Under the pieces are notes generated by a model. That model was not told where the DNA came from. It saw nothing but the letters and a program-made list of their open reading frames with translations, and did not search any database. Below are positions 6,966 through 13,104 of a DNA stretch of 13,104 nt, one piece after another. Each line of letters begins with the position of its first letter. Position 1 is the first letter of the stretch. This DNA comes from an uncultured Erysipelotrichaceae bacterium (GTDB lineage Bacteria > Bacillota_I > Bacilli_A > RF39 > UBA660), in contig CADBLZ010000062.1 in assembly GCA_902795675.1 (NCBI GenBank), positions 1 through 13,104 on the forward strand. The letters are read 5' to 3'. A program made the translations under genes and the position numbers.

Positions 6966-8168
6966 TTAAATCTCCTTCTCTAAATCTAAATGTTTTATAT
7001 AATCAATTAGTTTTTCACGACCTACTTGATTTAAATGGAACCCACAATCTAATTCTGCACTACAATTGAAATATTCTTCAGCTGCATAACCTTCACTATC
7101 TTTTACAACATCAGCAAAGTTAATAAAAGGTACATTATTTTGATTACATATTTCAGCTAAATAATAGTTTCTAATATTAATATCTTTTTGTTCCCATCTA
7201 GGAATAGTACCTGTATTAATAGGTAATATAGATAAGAAATAAAACTTAGTATCAGGGTATTTATTTCTCATATTATTAATAAATAATTGTAACTCTTCTT
7301 TATAAGTATTTATCGGCATATATAAACCGGCTTGAATACCAGGAGTAATAATTAAGTATTTAGGTTTACGAGCATTCATAGCTTGTTCAAATGTAACAGT
7401 TTGATTATTATCCTGGAATTCAAATGTTGAATGATTTATTTCTTTAATATATAAATTATCATGTCCCCATATTTGATTCTTAGAAATAACATTAGAAAGT
7501 CTTCTAATATTACTATCACCTAGAATAACTACATCTTTAAAATAATCATATTCTTGTTCTTGAGGTACTAAAGTAACTTTAGAATAAAAACCTGTTAGAT
7601 TAAATTCTGCTATTGAACTATTTAAGAAGTCATTATTTTGTACTTGAACATTTCTTGTTACAGATGTTTCATTACCAGAACTATCTTTAACTTTATAAGT
7701 TATAACATATTCACCAACAGTATTAACATCTATCTTATTTTCAACTTCTACTTTATCTGTAATATCACCATCTAGATTATCTTCAGCTTTAAAACCAGGT
7801 TCTTCATAAGATTGACTCTTACCTATAAAGATTGTTTCACTACCATCTAAACTAATAGTAGGACTTTCTTCATCAACAACATGAATTGTTCTTTTTAAAG
7901 TTCTAAAACCAAACAAGAATCTAACTGTATACTTTACTTCGTAGTCTCCTAATTTTAGATTATCAATATTATCAGTTACTTTAACATTCTTATACTCTTT
8001 TCCAAATAATGTAGCTTTATAACCACTATCGTAATATTTATGATTAGCATTAATAGTAACCTCATCATCACCAACTAATTTAAAATTAATAATAAAAGGA
8101 GTTACAAAGATACATATAATTAGAAATAATATAAATATTGAAATACCTATAATTAATTTCTTCTTCAT
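6966..8168 (-). CDS. Membrane-anchored Ig-like/DUF5011 and SGNH hydrolase protein
   Basis: 400 residues. A membrane anchor (about 5-27) is followed by two Ig-like repeats. The first spans about 33-98. The second spans about 103-176 and contains YEEPGFKAEDNLDGDITDKV, the classical DUF5011 signature. The C-terminal SGNH domain (about 210-395) has ILGDSN with nucleophile Ser219, TPGIQAG (275-281) where block III usually has GxN but here has GIQ, and DCGFHLN with Asp374 and His378. It would act on an esterified surface polymer, as acyl transferase or deacylase. The Ig repeats likely hold the catalytic domain away from the membrane. A strong AAGGAGG precedes the ATG. Substrate unknown. Confidence 0.82.
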   Translation of the reverse strand: MKKKLIIGISIFILFLIICIFVTPFIINFKLVGDDEVTINANHKYYDSGYKATLFGKEYKNVKVTDNIDNLKLGDYEVKYTVRFLFGFRTLKRTIHVVDEESPTISLDGSETIFIGKSQSYEEPGFKAEDNLDGDITDKVEVENKIDVNTVGEYVITYKVKDSSGNETSVTRNVQVQNNDFLNSSIAEFNLTGFYSKVTLVPQEQEYDYFKDVVILGDSNIRRLSNVISKNQIWGHDNLYIKEINHSTFEFQDNNQTVTFEQAMNARKPKYLIITPGIQAGLYMPINTYKEELQLFINNMRNKYPDTKFYFLSILPINTGTIPRWEQKDINIRNYYLAEICNQNNVPFINFADVVKDSEGYAAEEYFNCSAELDCGFHLNQVGREKLIDYIKHLDLEKEI

Positions 8169-8179
8169 ATTTCCCCTCC

Positions 8180-8968
8180 TTATATTGTTAACATAAATTC
8201 ATAAATCAACGGACTAATTAAATCATAACCAGCTTTATTAGGATGTAAGTGATCAGGTAAATAAGTTGTATTATAAATATCTAATTTAGAACTCATTTCA
8301 TCAGTAGATAAATCAAAATACTTAATACTCCATTTATCTAATACTTTCTTAATAGCATCATTATATTCTTTATAATCTTCTACACTCCACTTAATACCTC
8401 TTTCAGTATAAACAGGTGTGTAATATGTAATAATATAACCTATCTTAGCTTCAGGCCATTTAGTTTTAACAGCATTTAAATATAACTCTAATCCACCAAT
8501 CACAGTATTCTTATTAAAAGTACTGGCATCAAATGAATCTGTCATTTCACCAATAGGTGTATTATATAAACGGTCATTAATACCACCTTCTAAAATGACA
8601 TAAGCATATTCTATATTATCATTATAATGATTAGTTACTTCATCAACTAACCATTTATTAGGATCACTATAAGCTAAACGATAATCACTAACACCAGCAT
8701 TAGTTATTTGAAAACCATAGTTATCACCAATATAGTTAGCATAACTATAACCTCTAGTTAAAAAACCATATGTAATTGAGTCACCAAAGAAAATAGCTTT
8801 CTTAGGAACTTCTTTCTTCTCTTCTGGTTTCTTTTCTTCTTTATTCTCAACTTCTTGTGTTTTATTCTTCTCTACTGGATCATTCTTTTTAGAATCATAT
8901 AATAAGAACATAGTAAATAAAATACCAAGAAGAATAATGATAGCAATAATATATTTTGCGTTTTTCAT
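8180..8968 (-). CDS. Membrane-anchored SGNH/GDSL hydrolase, first gene of the acylation operon
   Basis: 262 residues. Membrane anchor (about 5-23), then a Lys/Glu-rich spacer (about 27-57), then a full SGNH domain: FGDSITYG with Ser64 (block I), NAGVS with Gly92 (block II), EGGIND with Asn131 (block III), and PDHLHP with Asp239 and His242 (block V). All four catalytic blocks are intact, unlike the next gene. It should be an active extracellular esterase or acyl transferase. It lies 11 bases before the Ig-SGNH gene and has a promoter just upstream, so it starts the operon. Which polymer or ester it acts on cannot be seen. Confidence 0.88.
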   Translation of the reverse strand: MKNAKYIIAIIILLGILFTMFLLYDSKKNDPVEKNKTQEVENKEEKKPEEKKEVPKKAIFFGDSITYGFLTRGYSYANYIGDNYGFQITNAGVSDYRLAYSDPNKWLVDEVTNHYNDNIEYAYVILEGGINDRLYNTPIGEMTDSFDASTFNKNTVIGGLELYLNAVKTKWPEAKIGYIITYYTPVYTERGIKWSVEDYKEYNDAIKKVLDKWSIKYFDLSTDEMSSKLDIYNTTYLPDHLHPNKAGYDLISPLIYEFMLTI

Positions 8969-8989
8969 AGAACCACCATACTTTAAATT

Positions 8990-9018
8990 ATTATAACATT
9001 TTAACTAATTCATTTAAA
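8990..9018 (-). promoter_or_regulatory. Promoter of the surface acylation operon
   Basis: Minus strand: -10 TATAAT (8990-8995) with TGT extension (8996-8998), and TTTAAA as a 4-of-6 -35 at 9013-9018, 17 bases away. The predicted start near 8983 gives a very short leader of about 15 bases carrying GGTGG. It follows the T tract of the zinc operon terminator. Confidence 0.6.
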
Positions 9019-9025
9019 TAAAAAA

Positions 9026-9048
9026 AAGAATGATTACTAATCATTCTT
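9026..9048 (-). terminator. Terminator of the zinc-uptake operon
   Basis: A 9-bp stem (9026-9034 with 9040-9048, 5-base loop) followed on the minus strand by seven T, then ATTTAAATG. It overlaps the TAG stop of the permease at 9037-9039. Confidence 0.85.
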
Positions 9049-9855
9049 CTTTAACTTACCAAATATATAACTTAAGATAAAAATACCTAAATTAATAATA
9101 ACAATTGTTGCTCCAGTTGGACTAGAAATATTATAAGATAATATAAGTCCACTTACGAAAGCAATTAATGAAATTAATACTGATACAATAATTACACTTT
9201 TAAATTTCTTACATAATTGAATAGATGATAATGTTGGAAATATTATTAATGAACTTATTAATAATGAACCAACTAATCTCATACCTAATACAACTATAAC
9301 AGAACAAAGCATAGCAAATATCATATTATATAAATCAACATTAATACCAATTGATTTAGCAAACTTTTCATCAAATGTTATAGCAAATATTTTATTATAA
9401 GTAATTGCATATAATAAAATAATTACAATTGATAAGATGATAGAAAATATCACATCCATTTTATCTAATGATAAGATACTACCAAATAGATAACTATTTA
9501 AATCAATATTAACACCATCTACAATTGATATTAAGAATGTTCCAATAGCAAGTGATGAAGCAGACATAATAGCAATCATTGAGTCACCTGATAACTTGCC
9601 ACTACCATTAAACTTTAATATCAAGAAAGACACTATAATAACAATAGGAATTGAAAATTCAATTGGTGCAAAACCTAAAACAGTAGCAACACTAACAGAA
9701 GCAAAAGCAACATGTGATAAACCATCACCAATCATTGAATTACCTCTTAATACTAGTGAAGCACCAACAAGTGAAGCACATAGAGATATTAAACATCCTA
9801 CAACTAAAGCTCTAAACATAAATGTATAAGAGAACATTTCTATTAAATTACTCAT
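9037..9855 (-). CDS. znuB: Zinc ABC transporter permease (ZnuB/AdcB type)
   Basis: 272 residues, about eight membrane helices, last gene of the zinc operon. The family signature GDGLSHVAF (43-51) and the pattern LRGNSMIGDGLSH are typical of ABC-3 permeases for Zn or Mn. It forms the membrane channel driven by the ATPase encoded just upstream. The start overlaps the ATPase gene by 8 bases, and AAAGGAGA precedes the ATG, so expression is coupled. The metal is inferred as zinc because of the Fur-family gene and the binding protein; manganese is the main alternative. Confidence 0.9.
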   Translation of the reverse strand: MSNLIEMFSYTFMFRALVVGCLISLCASLVGASLVLRGNSMIGDGLSHVAFASVSVATVLGFAPIEFSIPIVIIVSFLILKFNGSGKLSGDSMIAIMSASSLAIGTFLISIVDGVNIDLNSYLFGSILSLDKMDVIFSIILSIVIILLYAITYNKIFAITFDEKFAKSIGINVDLYNMIFAMLCSVIVVLGMRLVGSLLISSLIIFPTLSSIQLCKKFKSVIIVSVLISLIAFVSGLILSYNISSPTGATIVIINLGIFILSYIFGKLKKND

Positions 9856-10531
9856 GATGAATCTCCTTTACATACTCTTCTGTACTACCATAGAAGTATT
9901 GACCTTCATTGATAGATAGAATATTATTACCTACTAAATTCTTATGATCTAAATCATGTGTAATCATCATAATAGATATCTTATCTTTTTCATTAATATC
10001 TCTTAAAATATCATATAACTCTAATCTAGATTTTTGATCTAAGTTATTAGATGGTTCATCTAATATTAATAATTTAGTTGTTGCACTTAATGCTCTAGCT
10101 ATTAAAACTTTTTGTCTTTCGCCACCAGATAGATCACTAAATGATTTATCTTTTAATCTTTCTATCTTTAATCTCTTAAGTGAATTAACAGCTATTTCTT
10201 TTTGTTCACTTGAATAGAAAGAACCAAAACCGTTTCTATTTAATGTTCCTGACATTACTATTTCTAGTACTGATGCTGGAAACATTTTATTAACACTTGT
10301 ATCTTGTGGTATATAACCAATATTACTTTGTTTTAAGTTGTTAAAAGTTATCTTACCTTTACTAGGTTTAATAAAACCTAGAATACCTTTAATAAGGGTA
10401 CTCTTACCTGCACCATTAGCACCAACGATACATAAGAATTCACCATCATAAAACTCAAAACTTAAATTCTTAATAACATCGGCATTATCATAACCTAAAT
10501 ATAAATTTTTAACACTAATTAGATTTTCCAT
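9848..10531 (-). CDS. znuC: Zinc ABC transporter ATP-binding protein (ZnuC/AdcC type)
   Basis: 227 residues, the normal size of a metal ABC ATPase. Walker A GANGAGKST (37-45), Q-loop Gln76, signature LSGGERQ (134-140), Walker B LLILDEP (154-160) and switch His192 in ITHD are all intact. Cytoplasmic; hydrolyses ATP to drive metal import through the permease. The start overlaps the upstream stop by one base (TAATG). The ribosome site is weak (AGAGAAG), which suggests translational coupling to the binding-protein gene. Confidence 0.92.
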   Translation of the reverse strand: MENLISVKNLYLGYDNADVIKNLSFEFYDGEFLCIVGANGAGKSTLIKGILGFIKPSKGKITFNNLKQSNIGYIPQDTSVNKMFPASVLEIVMSGTLNRNGFGSFYSSEQKEIAVNSLKRLKIERLKDKSFSDLSGGERQKVLIARALSATTKLLILDEPSNNLDQKSRLELYDILRDINEKDKISIMMITHDLDHKNLVGNNILSINEGQYFYGSTEEYVKEIHHE

Positions 10532-11463
10532 TAATTCAACACTTCTCTTAATACTTTAACATTTTCATTCATATAATCAATATATGTTTTGCCATCTTTA
10601 AATTCATCTGCACTAACATTATGAACAGCATAGAATGTTTTAACGCTAACGCCTGTTTCTGAAGCAATTGTATCAGCAATCTTACCACTAGATAATTCGA
10701 TCTTTAAAACTGCTGGTACCTTTTCTTTTTTTACTTTATCAATTAAGAAACTAATTGTCTTAGCACTAGCTTCTGTATCAGATGAACAACCAGGGAATGC
10801 AGCATAATAATCTAAACCATATTCATCCACAAAATATCTTAATGGGAATCTATCGCCAAAGATTAATACTTTTCTTTTACTATTACTTACTACTTCTCTT
10901 ATTTCTTCATCAATCTTGTTTAGTTTACTAATATAGTTTTCAGCATTTTCTTCATAAGCTTCTTCATTATCTTCATCAATAGATGATAACTTATCTTCAA
11001 TTTCTTTAACAATTAAAATAGCATTTTTAGGTGAAGTCCAAACATGTTCATCATATTCAGTTTCTTCTTCCTCTTCAGCCTCTTCTTCCATTCCCTCTTT
11101 AATTACTTCTTCTTTTAAATTAACACTATCCATCATTTTAATAACTTTAGTTTCATCACTATCTAAGTCTTCTAGAATATCACTAACCCATTCCTCTGAC
11201 TCTCCACCAACATAAATAAAGATATCTGCATCATTAATACTTTTAATATCTTTTGGTGTTGGTTCATATTGGTGAGCATCCATTCCTGGTTTTAATAACA
11301 TCTTTATTTCAACATCTTCATCACCAACAACTGCTCTAGCAAAGTCATAACCAACAAAATTAGTAGTTACAATAACTAAAGAGTTACTCTTATTACTCTT
11401 ACAACCGCTTAATAAAAGTAAACACATTCCTAAAACTATAACAATATTAATAATCTTTTTCAT
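10531..11463 (-). CDS. znuA: Zinc-binding lipoprotein of ABC transporter (ZnuA/AdcA type)
   Basis: 310 residues from the ATG at 11461-11463, preferred over an in-frame upstream start because TGAGGA lies 8 bases before it and the product then begins with a standard signal peptide. Lipobox LLSGC (Cys21). Metal ligands visible: His64 in MDAHQYEP, His140 in DEHVWTSP, and probably Glu256 and His281. The third His of AdcA-type proteins is not evident; that place reads FGDRFPLRYF. The flexible loop before His140 is a Glu tract (126-139) rather than the usual His-rich loop, still able to hold metal weakly. It captures zinc outside the membrane for the permease. One base separates it from the repressor stop. 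Confidence 0.9.
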   Translation of the reverse strand: MKKIINIVIVLGMCLLLLSGCKSNKSNSLVIVTTNFVGYDFARAVVGDEDVEIKMLLKPGMDAHQYEPTPKDIKSINDADIFIYVGGESEEWVSDILEDLDSDETKVIKMMDSVNLKEEVIKEGMEEEAEEEEETEYDEHVWTSPKNAILIVKEIEDKLSSIDEDNEEAYEENAENYISKLNKIDEEIREVVSNSKRKVLIFGDRFPLRYFVDEYGLDYYAAFPGCSSDTEASAKTISFLIDKVKKEKVPAVLKIELSSGKIADTIASETGVSVKTFYAVHNVSADEFKDGKTYIDYMNENVKVLREVLN

Positions 11464-11464
11464 A

Positions 11465-11857
11465 TTAACAATCCTCACTACATTTACCACATAAACCACT
11501 TAATACAATGTTACGGTGATCTATCATAAAGTTATGTTCTTTTCTTATCTCTTCATATAATTCATTTAAACAATCACAATCGATATGAAATAAACGATTA
11601 CAATTACGACACTTTAGATAGAAGTGATTCTCGCACTTACATTCTTCTAAGTATCTGTATTTAACTTTCTTATTACATGTATCTTTTTCTAATAAGTTCT
11701 CTTCTACTAAAGAATCTAAATAACGATATATAGTTGTTAAACCAACTTCTTTATTCATACCTTCATATATATCTTTAGCATCAAAATCTTTATTTAATGT
11801 TCTAATATACTCTAATAAACTTTCCTTTTGTTTAGTATTATAATTAACTCTACTCAT
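11465..11857 (-). CDS. zur: Fur-family zinc-responsive repressor (Zur-like)
   Basis: 130 residues from the ATG at 11855-11857; a GTG three codons upstream lies inside the GAGGTG ribosome site and is not the start. The N-terminal winged helix has its recognition helix near VGLTTIYRYLDSL (38-50). The C-terminal dimerisation domain has the structural zinc CxxC pair Cys83/Cys86 and Cys123/Cys126, plus metal-sensing candidates His78, His91, Asp93, His108 and His114. Heading a zinc-type transporter operon behind a palindrome at the start site, it most likely is Zur, repressing its own operon when zinc is plentiful. PerR or Mur/Mnt-type regulation is a less likely alternative. Extra cysteines (61, 73, 75, 94, 96, 130) are noticeable. 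Confidence 0.87.
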   Translation of the reverse strand: MSRVNYNTKQKESLLEYIRTLNKDFDAKDIYEGMNKEVGLTTIYRYLDSLVEENLLEKDTCNKKVKYRYLEECKCENHFYLKCRNCNRLFHIDCDCLNELYEEIRKEHNFMIDHRNIVLSGLCGKCSEDC

Positions 11858-11873
11858 GTTAATCACCTCAATT

Positions 11874-11888
11874 TGAAAATAATTTTCA
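11874..11888 (-). promoter_or_regulatory. Candidate Zur box (7-1-7 palindrome)
   Basis: TGAAAAT-A-ATTTTCA is a perfect 7-1-7 inverted repeat, the exact architecture of Fur-family operators (Zur, Fur and PerR differ only in bases). It lies at the predicted transcription start of the operon, about 7 bases downstream of the -10 and just before the ribosome site, where bound repressor would block initiation. Confidence 0.78.
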
Positions 11889-11894
11889 TATTCA

Positions 11895-11923
11895 ATAATA
11901 TATTAATAGTCATTTTCTGTCAA
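11895..11923 (-). promoter_or_regulatory. Zinc operon promoter
   Basis: A perfect TTGACA (11918-11923), a 17-base spacer and TATTAT (11895-11900, 5 of 6). The strongest promoter seen in the window, unlike the extended -10 ones elsewhere. Predicted start about 11888, inside the Zur box. Confidence 0.8.
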
Positions 11924-11924
11924 C

Positions 11925-11953
11925 AAAAAAAGAAGAATTACTCTTCTTTTTTT
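11925..11953 (-). terminator. Terminator of the TPR-protein gene
   Basis: A 12-bp perfect stem (11925-11936 with 11942-11953, 5-base loop) whose downstream arm is poly-T on the minus strand. It overlaps the TAA at 11938-11940 and abuts the -35 of the zinc operon, so it insulates the operon from upstream transcription. Confidence 0.82.
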
Positions 11954-13104
11954 CTTACTAAACCATATCGACGATTAAACTTATCAATTTGTGATTCTCT
12001 TTGGATAAACTTAGAACGTTTTACTTCATAGTTTTCTTCCTCATTTTCGTACGGATAACAAGTAACTATATCAAATGTCTCCGGTAAACATAAAACACAT
12101 ATCTTATCTTGTGAATTACCTTTTGTTTCACCAATATTCTTATATTCTAAAATATATCTATCTAAGAAACCATCACTAAACTTCGTTAATGTTGGTAGTA
12201 CTGAATGTAGCCATATAAATAACTCTCTAACACTAACCGTATCATTAAAACAACTTATACGTGAATTTTCAACATGATTATTTTGAACATGTTTAATAGC
12301 TTCTTCTTCATCATAAGATATAGCTTGTTTTTGTGAGTATGTTAAACCTTCAACATTAATAAATCTTCCATCTCTATAATTCATTACTATTCTTAATAGA
12401 TTTAAATCTTGAATACTATATGGATTATATTTAGATTCATTACCGTTATAATACTTTCTAAGTAACTTTCTCGCTTTAAAGTATTTCTTTAATCTATAAT
12501 TAACAAGAATAGCATAAGTAATTAAATTATAATTATCCTTATCTGAGTCTGCTGACATTGCTTTATCAAAATGTTCTTTTGCTCTACTGTAATTAGATTT
12601 ATCATAAGCTAATCTACCATAAGCATATTCTCTATTTTCAAAACTCTTAAAAGTGTGAGCAACTTTATATGCATTTTCATAATCGCATCTTCTCATATAG
12701 GCATCAATTAATGCAAAACGAGATTCATCTGAGCCATCCGCTTTAACAACTTGATTTAACATATTAATAGCATTAACTAAATAATTACGTTTCATTTCAA
12801 TACGCGCTAAAAAACAATAAGCGTTCCAATATAATTTATTTTTATTAGTTAAAGCTTTTCTTAAATACTCTTCTGCTTTTTCAAAATCAGCTAACATATA
12901 ATATTCATAACCTATACGGTAATTTCGCTCTTGTTCCGTAATTCCATTAGTGCGATCAATCTTTACTTTCTTCATTATTTCTAATGACTTTTTATGATTA
13001 CCTAATAATGAATACACATTAGATCTTTTATAGTTAAAGATAGATTCATTACTTTCATTTTGATATAAATCAAGTAAACCTAAACAAGTATTATAGTCAC
13101 CCAT
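11938..13104 (-). CDS. TPR-repeat protein, C-terminal part (5' end off the window)
   Basis: 388 residues visible, open at the right edge. The ATG at the very edge falls inside repeat-like sequence (GDYNTCLGLLDLYQNES), so it is probably an internal Met. Residues about 1-250 form helix pairs with TPR spacing and signature residues, for example RNYRIGYEYYMLADFEKAEEYLRKAL, YWNAYCFLARIE, YAYGRLAYDKSNYSRAKEHFDKAM. The last 120 residues are not TPR and are rich in Cys, Tyr and acidic residues (ICVLCLPETFDIVTCYPYENEEENYE); I do not recognise that domain. No signal peptide is visible. Function unknown; TPR domains usually bind proteins or peptides, and some serve as peptide-sensing regulators. It ends with its own terminator, so it is not part of the zinc operon. 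Confidence 0.75.
   Translation of the reverse strand: MGDYNTCLGLLDLYQNESNESIFNYKRSNVYSLLGNHKKSLEIMKKVKIDRTNGITEQERNYRIGYEYYMLADFEKAEEYLRKALTNKNKLYWNAYCFLARIEMKRNYLVNAINMLNQVVKADGSDESRFALIDAYMRRCDYENAYKVAHTFKSFENREYAYGRLAYDKSNYSRAKEHFDKAMSADSDKDNYNLITYAILVNYRLKKYFKARKLLRKYYNGNESKYNPYSIQDLNLLRIVMNYRDGRFINVEGLTYSQKQAISYDEEEAIKHVQNNHVENSRISCFNDTVSVRELFIWLHSVLPTLTKFSDGFLDRYILEYKNIGETKGNSQDKICVLCLPETFDIVTCYPYENEEENYEVKRSKFIQRESQIDKFNRRYGLVRKKEE

Noticed and set aside
9596..9829. 77-codon open frame on the plus strand
   Set aside because: Lies fully antisense inside the zinc permease gene, which has the full set of family motifs; no ribosome site or family resemblance.
11464..11499. Earlier in-frame start for the zinc-binding lipoprotein (12 codons upstream)
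   Set aside because: It would put a hydrophobic extension before the signal peptide and lies within the repressor gene; the ATG at 11463 has a proper ribosome site.
11858..11866. GTG start for the Zur-like repressor
   Set aside because: The GTG is part of the Shine-Dalgarno sequence of the ATG at 11857.
11828..12031. 67-codon open frame on the plus strand
   Set aside because: It crosses the zinc operon promoter, operator and terminator and ends in the TPR gene; a chance frame.
1..13104. CRISPR array, tRNA, rRNA, insertion sequence or prophage
   Set aside because: No regularly spaced repeats, tRNA arms or transposase or phage genes were seen.

Overview
The window is strongly AT-rich, compact and almost fully coding. 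Twelve of the fourteen genes lie on the minus strand, and no gap between genes exceeds 300 bases (the largest is about 190). Shine-Dalgarno sites, lipoprotein signals, a Fur-family repressor and AdcABC/ZnuABC-type transport genes point to a low-GC Bacillota, perhaps an uncultured gut Bacilli lineage (inference). All thirteen complete genes end in TAA or TAG, never TGA, but Trp is encoded by TGG and the genes read through intact, so the standard code applies. No tRNA, rRNA, insertion sequence, CRISPR array or riboswitch is visible.

Layout. Bases 1-3000 (minus strand) hold four housekeeping-type genes: the N-terminus of a secreted DNA/RNA non-specific nuclease, an alpha/beta hydrolase, a Ham1/RdgB-type nucleotide pyrophosphatase and an RNase J-like metallo-beta-lactamase protein. 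Several are separated by small terminator hairpins that overlap the stop codon, followed directly by extended -10 promoters. A 190-base divergent region leads to two overlapping plus-strand genes (3152-4115): a degenerate protein-kinase-fold protein and an unrecognised 90-residue partner. A bidirectional terminator closes this unit.

Bases 4126-8968 (minus) form a five-gene operon for surface-polymer O-acylation: a membrane-anchored SGNH hydrolase, a second SGNH protein with two Ig-like repeats, a DUF4358 lipoprotein, an MBOAT acyl-transferase and a DHHW-motif protein. The MBOAT channel would pass acyl groups across the membrane, the DHHW protein would transfer them to a cell-surface glycan, and the SGNH proteins may transfer or remove them.

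Bases 9037-11857 (minus) form a zinc-uptake operon in the order Fur-family repressor (likely Zur), lipoprotein zinc-binding protein, ATPase, permease. A consensus promoter (TTGACA, 17 bases, TATTAT) is followed by a perfect 7-1-7 palindrome at the predicted start of transcription, which is strong sequence evidence for autoregulated, zinc-responsive control. The right edge holds the C-terminal part of a TPR protein.

The most promising places for something new are the kinase-like/small-protein pair with its divergent intergenic region, and the acylation operon with its three SGNH-type proteins.
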